Below are positions 16,232-24,318 of a DNA stretch of 64,000 nt, one piece after another. The translations under genes were made by a program, and so were the position numbers. The notes beneath the pieces are model-generated. The model was not told the DNA's origin, searched no databases, and was given only the letters and a program-made list of their open reading frames with translations. Position 1 is the first letter of the stretch. Each line of letters begins with the position of its first letter. Source of the stretch: Streptomyces sp. BV286. Its GTDB lineage: Bacteria; Actinomycetota; Actinomycetes; Streptomycetales; Streptomycetaceae. The stretch is from assembly GCF_019090165.1 (NCBI RefSeq), contig NZ_JAHRIB010000114.1:39801-103800 (forward strand), written 5' to 3'.

Positions 16232-18028
16232 TCAACCCCGATAGATCGCTTCGATCTCGTCCGCGTAGTCCTTCGCCACCACATTGCGCTTGAGCTTCAG
16301 CGACGGCGTGAGATGGCCGGAGTCCTCGGTGAACTGGTGGGACAGCACACGGAACTTCCGCACCGACTCCGCCTTCGACACCGCGGCGTTGCCGTCGTCG
16401 ACAGCGCTCTGGATCGCGGCGAGCAGATCCGCGTCCTGACCCAGCGACGCCGCGGTCGAGCCCGCGGGCTTGCCGTGCTCGTCGGCCCAGCGGCCCAGGA
16501 ACTCCTCGTCGATGGTCACCAGCGCGCCCACGAACGGGCGCCCGTCGCCCACCACCATGCACTCGGCGACCAGCGCGTGCGCGCGGATGCGGTCCTCGAT
16601 CACGGCGGGCGCGACGTTCTTGCCGCCCGCGGTGACGATGATCTCCTTCTTGCGGCCGGTGATGCGGAGGTAGCCGTCCTCGTCGAGGGTGCCGATGTCA
16701 CCGGTGTGGAACCAGCCGTCGGCGAGCGCCTCCTCGGTCGCGCCCTCGTTGTTCCAGTACCCCTTGAACAGGTGCTCGCCGTGCAGCAGCACCTCGCCGT
16801 CGTCCGCGATGCGGATCACCGAACCCGGCAGCGGCTGGCCGACCGTGCCGATCTTCTGGCGGTCCCACGGGTTGAAGGCGGTGGCCGCGCAGGACTCGGT
16901 GAGGCCGTAGCCCTCCAGGACCGTGAAGCCGATGCCGCGGAAGAAGTGCCCGAGGCGCTCGCCCAGCGGAGCGCCGCCCGAGATGGCGTACTCGCCCTTG
17001 CCGCCGAGCACCGCGCGCAGCTTGCTGTAGACGAGCTTGTCGAACGTCTTGTGTTTGATCTTCAGGCCGATGGAGGGGCCCGCCGGGGTGTCCAGGGCGC
17101 GGCTGTACGCGATCGCCGTGTCGGCCGCCTTGTCGAAGATCTTGCCCTTGCCGTCGGCCTGCGCCTTGGCCCGCGCCGAGTTGTAGACCTTCTCGAAGAC
17201 GCGCGGCACACCGAGGATCAACGTCGGCCGGAAGGAGGCCAGTTCGTCCGTGAGGTTCTTGATGTCCGGGACGGTGCCCAGCTTGATCGGCGCCATCATC
17301 GGCGCGACCTGCACGAGCCGCCCGAAGACGTGCGCGAGCGGAAGGAAGAGGAGGACCGAGCACTCGCCGGTCCGGAAGAGGGGCCGCAGCCGCTCCACGA
17401 TGTTGCCGCACTCCGCGAAGAAGCTGCGGTGGGTCAGCACGCAGCCCTTGGGGCGCCCGGTCGTACCGCTCGTGTAGACGATGGTCGCGGGGTCGTCGGC
17501 CTTGGCGAGCGAGCTGCGCTCCTCGACCGCGGCGTCCGTCACGTCCTTGCCGGCCCGGCCGAGTTCCTCGACACCGCCGCGGTCGATCTGCCACACGTGC
17601 TTCAGGTGCGGCAGCCGGTCACGCACCGACTCCACGGAGGCCGCGTGCGCGTCCAGCTCCACGACGATCCCGGTGGCTCCCGAGTCGCCGAGGATCCACT
17701 GCACCTGCTCCGGCGAGCTGGTCTCGTACACCGGCACGGTGACCGCGCCGGCGCTCCAGATCGCGAAGTCCAGCAGCGTCCACTCGTACCGCGTGCGGGA
17801 CATCAGGCCGACCCGGTCGCCCGGCTCGATGCCCGAGGCGATCAGGCCCTTGGCGGCGGCCTGCACCTCCGCGAGGAAGACCGTGGCCGTGACATCCGTC
17901 CAGCTGCCACCCACCTTGCGGGCGATGACCGCGACATCAGGATGCTGCGCGGCGTTTCTGCGGACGATGTCGGTCAGATTGCCGTCCGCAGGGACCTCGT
18001 ACAAAGCCGGAAGGCTGAACTCGCGCAA
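16232..18028 (-). CDS. long-chain acyl-CoA synthetase (FadD15-like)
   Basis: 598-residue adenylate-forming enzyme that converts fatty acids to acyl-CoA using ATP and CoA. The AMP-binding P-loop-like motif YTSGTTGRPKG, the GYGLTESCA motif, the GWFHTGDIG motif and the hinge/Lys segment ITGRKKEIIVTAGGKNVAP are all present. Length and order fit long-chain (bubblegum/FadD15) members. It is convergent with the PimB-like gene and is transcribed from a long upstream region (18029-18323) that contains inverted repeats. It may supply acyl groups for envelope lipids or degrade fatty acids. Confidence 0.93.
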   Translation of the reverse strand: MREFSLPALYEVPADGNLTDIVRRNAAQHPDVAVIARKVGGSWTDVTATVFLAEVQAAAKGLIASGIEPGDRVGLMSRTRYEWTLLDFAIWSAGAVTVPVYETSSPEQVQWILGDSGATGIVVELDAHAASVESVRDRLPHLKHVWQIDRGGVEELGRAGKDVTDAAVEERSSLAKADDPATIVYTSGTTGRPKGCVLTHRSFFAECGNIVERLRPLFRTGECSVLLFLPLAHVFGRLVQVAPMMAPIKLGTVPDIKNLTDELASFRPTLILGVPRVFEKVYNSARAKAQADGKGKIFDKAADTAIAYSRALDTPAGPSIGLKIKHKTFDKLVYSKLRAVLGGKGEYAISGGAPLGERLGHFFRGIGFTVLEGYGLTESCAATAFNPWDRQKIGTVGQPLPGSVIRIADDGEVLLHGEHLFKGYWNNEGATEEALADGWFHTGDIGTLDEDGYLRITGRKKEIIVTAGGKNVAPAVIEDRIRAHALVAECMVVGDGRPFVGALVTIDEEFLGRWADEHGKPAGSTAASLGQDADLLAAIQSAVDDGNAAVSKAESVRKFRVLSHQFTEDSGHLTPSLKLKRNVVAKDYADEIEAIYRG

Positions 18029-18248
18029 GACTGCTGCTCCTCATAGGGCGCCGACGCCACGACTTCGTGTGATGCGACGGAGTGGTCCAAGGCTCGGGCA
18101 GGTGCTCCGGGAGTCGGTTGTTGAAACCCTGAGCACGACTGGACTGCCCGGACGTTACCCGCCGGTACTGCCTCTAGGACAGGGGGGTCCATGAGATGTT
18201 CCCCGCGTCACACGTGTTGGCGTTCCTCCGCGCACAGTAGTCCAACGC

Positions 18249-18268
18249 GTTACTGACCGGGTAGTAAC
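18249..18268. promoter_or_regulatory. inverted repeat GTTACT-N8-AGTAAC
   Basis: Perfect 6-base arms with centre GACCGGGT in the divergent region between the acyl-CoA synthetase and phosphoesterase genes. A weaker relative, GTTACCCGCCGGTACTG, lies near 18155-18171. The shape suits a TetR-family operator; regulator unknown. Confidence 0.45.
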
Positions 18269-18323
18269 CGCAGGTCCGCCCGCATCTACACACGTTTGCT
18301 CCACAGGCTTACCCTTGATCGTC

Positions 18324-19136
18324 ATGGCAGGCACACAACGCGGCGACGGCGGCGGCATCCGAGAGACCCCGAGGACACGGCTCCATGTCGTGAGCGACGT
18401 ACACGGCAACGCCCGTGACCTGGCCAGGGCCGGTGACGGCGCGGACGCCCTGATCTGTCTGGGCGACCTCGTGCTCTTCATCGACTACGCCGACCACTCC
18501 CGCGGCATCTTCCCCGACCTGTTCGGCACCGAGAACACGGACCGCCTCGTCGAGCTCCGCACGGCCCGCCACTTCGAGGAGGCCCGGGCCCTGGGCGCGC
18601 GCCTGTGGGCGGGCGTCGACCGCGGCCCCGCCATCGAGAAGGCCGTACGGAAGCAGTACGCCGAACTGTTCGCGGCGTTCCCCACTCCGACGTACGCCAC
18701 CTACGGCAACGTCGACATACCGTCCCTCTGGTCGGAGTACGCCGGACCCGGCACCACCGTGCTCGACGGCGAGCGGGTCGAGATCGGCGGCCGGGTCTTC
18801 GGCTTCGTCGGCGGCGGACTGCGTACGCCCATGCGGACGCCGTACGAGATCAGCGACGAGGAGTACGCGGCGAAGATCGAGGCCGTCGGAGAGGTCGACG
18901 TGCTGTGCACGCACATCCCGCCGGAAGTCCCCGAACTCGTCTACGACACCGTGGCCCGGCGGTTCGAGCGCGGCAGCCGCGCGCTGCTCGACGCGATCCG
19001 GCGCACCCGGCCGCGGTACGCGCTCTTCGGCCACGTCCACCAGCCGCTCGCCCGGCGGATGCGGGTCGGCGCCACCGAGTGCGTGAACGTGGGGCACTTC
19101 GCCGGATCCGGGAAGCCGTGGGTACTGCAGTGGTGA
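18324..19136 (+). CDS. calcineurin-like metallophosphoesterase
   Basis: 270 residues with the metal-binding series VVSDVHGN, CLGDLV, YGNVDI, CTHIPPE and FGHVHQP in order, the full set for a dinuclear metallophosphoesterase. The usual GNHD is replaced by GNVD, as is seen in related actinobacterial proteins. Substrate unknown. ATG 18324 is taken as start; a TTG lies 9 bases upstream. Ends 137 bases before the SRPBCC gene. Confidence 0.88.
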   Translation: MAGTQRGDGGGIRETPRTRLHVVSDVHGNARDLARAGDGADALICLGDLVLFIDYADHSRGIFPDLFGTENTDRLVELRTARHFEEARALGARLWAGVDRGPAIEKAVRKQYAELFAAFPTPTYATYGNVDIPSLWSEYAGPGTTVLDGERVEIGGRVFGFVGGGLRTPMRTPYEISDEEYAAKIEAVGEVDVLCTHIPPEVPELVYDTVARRFERGSRALLDAIRRTRPRYALFGHVHQPLARRMRVGATECVNVGHFAGSGKPWVLQW

Positions 19137-19273
19137 GGGCTCCCGGCGGCCGCGGGGCCGGGGGCGGGCGCCGGCCCGCCGCGCGGTAGCCTTCACGCTG
19201 CACACACAGGTAGAAAGCGTTCGTACCCCGTAGAACACCCCCTGTCCGGACCGCATCTGGAGGAGCCACAGCG

Positions 19274-19717
19274 ATGGCCGAACACACCAGCTCGAGCATC
19301 ACGATCGAGGCGGCACCGGCCGACGTCATGGCGGTCATCGCCGACTTCGCCCGCTACCCGGACTGGACGGGAGAGGTGAAGGAGGCGCAGGTGCTCGCGA
19401 CGGACGAGAAGGGCCGCGCCGAGCAGGTGCGCCTCGTCATGGACGCCGGCGCCATCAAGGACGACCAGACCCTGGGCTACACCTGGACCGGCGACCACGA
19501 GGTCTCCTGGACCCTGGTCAAGTCCCAGATGCTCCGCTCCCTGGACGGCTCGTACATCCTCAAGCCCGCGGGCCTGAGCGCCACCCAGGTCACCTACCAG
19601 CTCACCGTCGACGTCAAGATCCCGATGCTCGGCATGATCAAGCGCAAGGCGGAGAAGGTCATCATCGACCGCGCCCTGGCGGGACTGAAGAAGCGCGTGG
19701 AGACGGGCGAGAAGTAG
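19274..19717 (+). CDS. SRPBCC (START/Bet v1-like) polyketide cyclase/dehydrase family protein
   Basis: 147-residue single-domain helix-grip protein. It opens SSITIEAAPADVMAVIADFARYPDW, the usual START/CoxG-type entry, and ends with an amphipathic helix rich in Lys. The fold binds hydrophobic ligands. It lies directly before the ArsA-like gene; the homologous neighbours in M. tuberculosis are Rv2185c and Rv2184c. A lipid-binding role in envelope synthesis is possible (inference). GGAGGAGCC precedes the ATG. Confidence 0.9.
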   Translation: MAEHTSSSITIEAAPADVMAVIADFARYPDWTGEVKEAQVLATDEKGRAEQVRLVMDAGAIKDDQTLGYTWTGDHEVSWTLVKSQMLRSLDGSYILKPAGLSATQVTYQLTVDVKIPMLGMIKRKAEKVIIDRALAGLKKRVETGEK

Positions 19718-19760
19718 CGGCGCGCCGCTACCTCCGCCCCACCCCGTACCGTTCACCCGT

Positions 19761-20942
19761 ATGCGCACCATCCTGATCACCGGCCCCGGCGGCTCCGGCC
19801 GTACCACCGTCGCCGCGGCCACCGCTCTGGAGGCCGCCCGCCGGGGCACCCGCACCCTGGTGCTCTCCGCGGACCGCACCGACACCCTCGGCGCCGTCCT
19901 CGGAACCCCCACCGGCGGCACACCGGCCGGGATCCTTCCCGGTCTCACGGCCTGGCGACCGGACGCCGGCGAGGGCTTCCGGGCGGATCTCCTCGCCTTC
20001 CAGGAGCGGGTCTCCACCGCCCTCGACCTGCTGGGCGCGGCCCGGCTGGACGCGGAGGAACTCACCCCCCTCCCCGGCGGCGAGGAACTCGCCCTGCTCC
20101 GCGCCCTGCGCGACGCCACCGCCTCCGACACCTTCGACCTGCTGGTCGTCGACCTGCCGCCCGTCCCGCAGGCCCTCGCCCTCCTGGCACTGCCCGAACA
20201 ACTGCGCCGCTATCTGCGCCGCCTGCTCCCGGCCGAACGCCAGGCGGCCCGCGCCCTGCGCCCTGTCCTCGGCCGCCTGGCGGGCGTGCCGATGCCGTCG
20301 GAGCGGCTGTACGAGACGGCGGCCCGCTGGGACGTCGAACTGGCCGCGGTCCAGCTGGCCGTCGAGGACCCGGCCACGACCGTACGGCTGGTCGCCGAGC
20401 CGGGCCCGGCCGGAGCCGACGCCGTACGGTCGGCCGCCACCGGCCTCGCCCTGCGCGGCCTGCGCACCGACGCCCTGATCGCGAACCGCGTCCTGCCCGA
20501 CGCGTCCCCCGACACCTGGCTGTCCTCCCTCGCCGCCCAGCAGCGCAAGGCCCTCGACGAGTGGCGCGACGCATGGGGACAGACGTACGACGTAACTGAA
20601 GTCCCGCACCTCGGCCGCGACCCGCGCGGCGCCGAGGACCTCGCCGCGCTCCCCGTGCCCGCGCCGGGCGACGTCCCGGGCCCCCTCGAGTGGCCCGTCG
20701 CCGACCGGCTCGCCGACGAGGGCGTGCTCGTCTGGCACATCCCGCTCCCCGGCGCGATACGGGAGGAGCTCGACCTCGTGCGGCGCGGGGACGAACTCGT
20801 CGTCACCGCCGGGCAGTTCCGCCGGATCGTCGCACTCCCGTCCGCCCTGCGCCGCTGCGCGGTGGACGGCGCGTCCCTGCGCGAGGGCGAACTGCGGGTC
20901 CGCTTCGCGCCCGACCCGGATCTGTGGCCGCGGACACGGTGA
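19761..20942 (+). CDS. ArsA/GET3-like P-loop protein with altered Walker A
   Basis: 393 residues with the layout of ArsA/GET3/MinD-type ATPases: N-terminal GPGGSGRTTVAA at residues 8-19, switch-like VVDLPPVPQALALLALPEQL near 132-150, and a C-terminal alpha-crystallin-like beta domain. The catalytic Walker A Lys (GxGGxGKT) is Arg14 and the deviant signature Lys near the start of the loop is Pro9. ATP hydrolysis is therefore doubtful. No arsenic genes are present. The match to Rv2184c by context suggests a structural or lipid-linked role. Confidence 0.85.
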   Translation: MRTILITGPGGSGRTTVAAATALEAARRGTRTLVLSADRTDTLGAVLGTPTGGTPAGILPGLTAWRPDAGEGFRADLLAFQERVSTALDLLGAARLDAEELTPLPGGEELALLRALRDATASDTFDLLVVDLPPVPQALALLALPEQLRRYLRRLLPAERQAARALRPVLGRLAGVPMPSERLYETAARWDVELAAVQLAVEDPATTVRLVAEPGPAGADAVRSAATGLALRGLRTDALIANRVLPDASPDTWLSSLAAQQRKALDEWRDAWGQTYDVTEVPHLGRDPRGAEDLAALPVPAPGDVPGPLEWPVADRLADEGVLVWHIPLPGAIREELDLVRRGDELVVTAGQFRRIVALPSALRRCAVDGASLREGELRVRFAPDPDLWPRTR

Positions 20943-21001
20943 ACGGCATACCCCCGTTCGGGTAACGTCGAGAGACACAGAGCCAATGCTTGGAGTCCGC
21001 C

Positions 21002-21499
21002 ATGAGCGATGAGCACCCCACGTCCGACGCCGGGGAGGACGCGCTCGACGGCGTGCGTGACAAGGAGCGCGACGAGGTACGAGCGCCAGACGCCGACGCC
21101 TGGGCGAAGGCGTGCGCCGAGGACCTCGCCGCGGAGAAGGCCCGTCGCCGCGCCCAGAACGGCCAGCCGCCCGGCTCGGCCGCCGAGGAACTGCGCAAAC
21201 TCGTCGACGCGGTCGCCGACAAGCTGTCCGGACTGCAGTCGCCGCTGTTCGGCGCGGTCGCCGGCGGCGCGGCCCAGCAGGTGGTGAACCAGGTCGTGCA
21301 GCAGGCCAAGGCCGCCGTCGAGCCCGTCATCGAGCGGAACCCCGACGTATTCGACCACCTGGCCACCGCCGGCACCGAACTGCTCGCCGCGTACCGCTCC
21401 GCCGTCGAGGCGCAGGAGCGGCGCTGGACCGCCCGTGACACCGCCTCGCGCCCCCGGGACGAGGGCACCGGCAGCGGTGAACACATCGACCTCGACTGA
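21002..21499 (+). CDS. DUF5304 protein, likely SCO2127 counterpart
   Basis: 165 hydrophilic, mainly helical residues; acidic N terminus, a central VDAVADKLSGLQSPLFG segment and an Ala/Val/Gln-rich helix. It lies 53 bases upstream of glucokinase. In S. coelicolor the equivalent gene SCO2127 has been reported to influence glucose kinase and carbon catabolite repression (recalled from literature, identity not verified by alignment). ATG 21002 has GGAG 7 bases upstream. It has no enzyme motif that I can see. Confidence 0.8.
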   Translation: MSDEHPTSDAGEDALDGVRDKERDEVRAPDADAWAKACAEDLAAEKARRRAQNGQPPGSAAEELRKLVDAVADKLSGLQSPLFGAVAGGAAQQVVNQVVQQAKAAVEPVIERNPDVFDHLATAGTELLAAYRSAVEAQERRWTARDTASRPRDEGTGSGEHIDLD

Positions 21500-21552
21500 A
21501 GTCGCTCGGGTACGGTTGGCCGTAGCGGGGCTCGACCGAAACTGAGGGATTC

Positions 21553-22506
21553 ATGGGACTCACCATCGGCGTCGACATCGGCGGCACGAAGATCGCGGCC
21601 GGGGTGGTCGACGAGGAAGGCAACATCCTCTCGACGTTCAAGGTGCCGACTCCGACCACGCCGCAGGCGATCGTCGACGCGATCGCCGCGGCCGTCGAGG
21701 GTGCCAGGGCCGGGCACGAGATCGTCGGCGTGGGCATCGGCGCCGCAGGATACGTCAACCGTCAGCGTTCGACGGTGTACTTCGCGCCGAACATCGACTG
21801 GCGGCAGGAGCCCCTCAAGGACGAGGTGGAGGCCCGTGTGGGCCTGCCGGTCGTGGTCGAGAACGACGCGAACGCGGCCGCCTGGGGCGAATACAAGTTC
21901 GGTGCGGGCAAGGGTCATCGCAACGTCATCTGCATCACGCTCGGCACGGGCCTGGGCGGCGGCATCATCATCGGCAACAAGCTGCGCCGCGGGCACTTCG
22001 GCGTCGCCGCCGAGTTCGGCCACATCCGGATGGTCCCGGACGGCCTGCTGTGCGGCTGCGGCTCCCAGGGCTGCTGGGAGCAGTACGCGTCCGGGCGCGC
22101 CCTCGTGCGCTACGCGAAGCAGCGCGCGAACGCCACCCCGGAGAACGCGGACATCCTGCTCTCGCTGGGCGACGGCTCTCCCGACGGCATCGAGGGCAAG
22201 CACATCTCGATGGCCGCGCGCCAGGGGGACCCGGTGGCCGTCGACTCCTACCGCGAGCTGGCCCGCTGGGCCGGAGCCGGTCTGGCCGACCTGGCCTCGC
22301 TCTTCGACCCGTCCGCCTTCATCGTCGGCGGCGGTCTCTCGGACGAGGGCGAGCTGGTCCTCGACCCGATCCGCAAGTCGTACAAGCGGTGGCTGGTCGG
22401 CGGGAACTGGCGTCCTGTCGCCGACGTGATCGCCGCGCGGCTGGGGAACGAGGCGGGGCTGGTGGGCGCGGCCGACCTGGCCCGGGAGCCCGACCCGATC
22501 ATGTAG
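21553..22506 (+). CDS. glkA: glucokinase (ROK family)
   Basis: 317-residue ATP-dependent glucose kinase. The N-terminal phosphate loop GVDIGGTKIAAG, the catalytic Asp105 in ENDANAAAWGE, the second loop LGTGLGGGII, and the ROK zinc site His157 with CGCGSQGCWEQ (Cys167, Cys169, Cys174) are intact. In Streptomyces this enzyme is central to carbon catabolite repression as well as glycolysis. It is probably cotranscribed with the DUF5304 gene. ATG start with GAGGGA upstream. Confidence 0.97.
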   Translation: MGLTIGVDIGGTKIAAGVVDEEGNILSTFKVPTPTTPQAIVDAIAAAVEGARAGHEIVGVGIGAAGYVNRQRSTVYFAPNIDWRQEPLKDEVEARVGLPVVVENDANAAAWGEYKFGAGKGHRNVICITLGTGLGGGIIIGNKLRRGHFGVAAEFGHIRMVPDGLLCGCGSQGCWEQYASGRALVRYAKQRANATPENADILLSLGDGSPDGIEGKHISMAARQGDPVAVDSYRELARWAGAGLADLASLFDPSAFIVGGGLSDEGELVLDPIRKSYKRWLVGGNWRPVADVIAARLGNEAGLVGAADLAREPDPIM

Positions 22507-22515
22507 CTCATCCCC

Positions 22516-22555
22516 GACCGCCCGTCGCCCCCTCTTCCGGGGACGGCGGGCGGTC
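22516..22555 (+). terminator. terminator after glkA
   Basis: Imperfect hairpin, GACCGCCCG...CCCC with GGGG...CGGGCGGTC, starting 9 bases after the glucokinase stop codon. There is no clear T tract, as is usual in this genus. Confidence 0.6.
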
Positions 22556-22609
22556 GTGTCTCCAGGTACCGACCGCCGTGCGGAATCCGCGGGTCTCGCG
22601 TGGTTGCCC

Positions 22610-22695
22610 GCGCAGTTCCCCGCGCGCCCAGGGGGCGCACCTGTCTGGGCGTGGCCCGGCGGACGCGCCCCTTTCAGGGGCGCGGGGAACTGCGC
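22610..22695. repeat. inverted copies of the 16-mer intergenic repeat
   Basis: GCGCAGTTCCCCGCGC (22610-22625) and its exact reverse complement (22680-22695) bracket a GC-rich spacer with a further small hairpin (GCGCCCCTTTCAGGGGCGC). The core is the same as at 16086-16101, so this is an interspersed family rather than a local duplication. Confidence 0.75.
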
Positions 22696-22761
22696 GACCA
22701 GCCCCCACCGGGCCGCGGCAAAACGACGACCCGGCACTCCCCGCCCGATATCTTGATCGTC

Positions 22762-23595
22762 ATGCCGACCAGCCCTTCCGCCAGTCCGCTACCAGCACCC
22801 CGTACCGAAACCGACGGTTCGGCCGTCATCCGGGTGCTCAGCTACAACATCCGCTCCATGCGGGACGACACCGACGCACTCGCCCGGGTGATCACCGCCT
22901 GCGCACCGGACCTCGTCCTGATCCAGGAGGCCCCCCGCTTCTTCCGCTGGCGCAAGAAACTGGCCCGTCTGGCGGCGGCCTCGGGCCAGGTCGTCCTCTC
23001 GGGCGGCGCCACGGCCTCCGGCCCCGCCCTCCTCTGCTCCCTGCGAGCCACGGTCGAACGCACCGAGGACGTACTCCTGCCGCTCACCCCGGGCCTGCAC
23101 CGACGCGGCTTCGCCACCGCGGTCGTACGGTTCGGCCGCGCCCGCGTCGGTGTACTGAGCTGCCATCTCTCCCTCCAGAAGGACGAGCGCCACGAGCAGG
23201 GCCGCCTGCTCCTCGACCACCTGTCGGCGCTGGACACCCCGTACGCCGTCGCGGGCGGCGACCTCAACGAACGCCCGGGCGGCCGCACGTTCAGGCGCCT
23301 CTCGACGGAGCTCCAGGACGGCTGGGCGGTGGCCCCCTGGGGCGGGGAGTACACCTCGACGCCCGGCGACCCCCACCAGCGCATCGACGCGCTCTTCGCC
23401 ACGGAGGGCGTGCGGTTTTTGGGCTGCGGGGTGCCCCTGGACCACCCCGGAGTGACGGAGGCCGACCTGAGGGCGGCCACGGACCACCTTCCGGTACTGG
23501 CCGCCCTCAGGATTCCGGCCGCACCGGCGGCTCCGGGCGCACCGGCCGCACCGGGCGCCCAGGACGGTTCCGGGGAGGGCCCTTCGTCCGCCTGA
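22762..23595 (+). CDS. endonuclease/exonuclease/phosphatase family protein
   Basis: 277 residues with the EEP fold motifs in order: LSYNIRS, IQEAP (metal-binding Glu), SCHLSL, GGDLNERPGG and TDHLPVLA with the catalytic Asp-His pair. No export signal is seen. Possible substrates are nucleic acids or phospho-lipids; unknown. The ATG follows the repeat region. The C-terminal tail is an Ala/Pro/Gly repeat, and its last codons lie inside a 32-bp perfect stem. Confidence 0.88.
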   Translation: MPTSPSASPLPAPRTETDGSAVIRVLSYNIRSMRDDTDALARVITACAPDLVLIQEAPRFFRWRKKLARLAAASGQVVLSGGATASGPALLCSLRATVERTEDVLLPLTPGLHRRGFATAVVRFGRARVGVLSCHLSLQKDERHEQGRLLLDHLSALDTPYAVAGGDLNERPGGRTFRRLSTELQDGWAVAPWGGEYTSTPGDPHQRIDALFATEGVRFLGCGVPLDHPGVTEADLRAATDHLPVLAALRIPAAPAAPGAPAAPGAQDGSGEGPSSA

Positions 23596-23652
23596 ACGCC
23601 TCGAAGGCCCGCCCGGAGCATCCGGGCGGGCCTTCGAGGCGTTCAGGCGGAC
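23586..23652. terminator. bidirectional terminator with a 32-bp perfect stem
   Basis: Left arm 23586-23617, loop GCA at 23618-23620, right arm 23621-23652, no mismatch. It includes the stop codon of the plus-strand gene and ends 3 bases before the stop of the minus-strand gene. The stem is unusually long for a terminator. Confidence 0.85.
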
Positions 23653-23655
23653 GGG

Positions 23656-24318
23656 TCAGACCACCGCGCCGCGCCCCGGGTCATCCTCGTCCTCGTCGTC
23701 GCTGCGCATCCGCCCCACCAGCGTGGCGAAACCGCCGAGGAAGCCGCCGATACCGAGGGTGGCGAGCCACCACGTCATGTCCCAGCCGAGCAGGACCGCG
23801 AGGAGGAGCAGCACGGGGCCGCCGATGACGCCCAGCCACGCGAACTTGGACGTCGTGTCCGCGGCGGGCAGGTCGGGCGGCTCGGGCGGCACGAAGTGGC
23901 CCTCGTCGTCCTCGTCGAAGTCCTCCTCGGCCGGCTCCGGAGCCGCGTAGTCGCGCGGGCCGGCGACGCCGGGCGCGAACGCGACCGAACTGCCGAGCGG
24001 CTTCTCGGCGGCCGGTTCGTCCTCCGCCTCCGACTGCTCGGTGTCCGTACCGCCCTTCGAGCCCTTGGCGCCCTTCGGCGTCGCCGAGCTCTTCGTGTCG
24101 GAGTCGCCCTGATCACCGGAGTCGTTCGTCTCCGGCTCCAGGAGCGCCAGGTCCTCCACCGACTTGAAGGGCTTGGCGCCGGGCGGGTCCGGCGGTTCGT
24201 CGCCGTACCCCGCGACGATGGCGTCCCAGGCCGCGGCCTCGTCGAACGACGGGCCCTGCTCCTCGCCGGGCGGCGCGTCCTTCTCCTCGGGCTCGCGGTC
24301 CGCGTCGTGCTCAGCCAC
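23656..24318 (-). CDS. acidic protein with two C-terminal membrane helices
   Basis: 220 residues. The first 165 are acidic, Pro/Glu/Asp-rich and probably disordered; two hydrophobic helices lie at about 168-190 and 193-212, followed by a DDEDEDD acidic cluster. Not recognised as a named family. The GTG start overlaps the end of the alpha/beta hydrolase gene by 8 bases (GTGGCTGA), pointing to coupled translation and a related function with that hydrolase at the membrane (inference). Confidence 0.75.
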   Translation of the reverse strand: MAEHDADREPEEKDAPPGEEQGPSFDEAAAWDAIVAGYGDEPPDPPGAKPFKSVEDLALLEPETNDSGDQGDSDTKSSATPKGAKGSKGGTDTEQSEAEDEPAAEKPLGSSVAFAPGVAGPRDYAAPEPAEEDFDEDDEGHFVPPEPPDLPAADTTSKFAWLGVIGGPVLLLLAVLLGWDMTWWLATLGIGGFLGGFATLVGRMRSDDEDEDDPGRGAVV

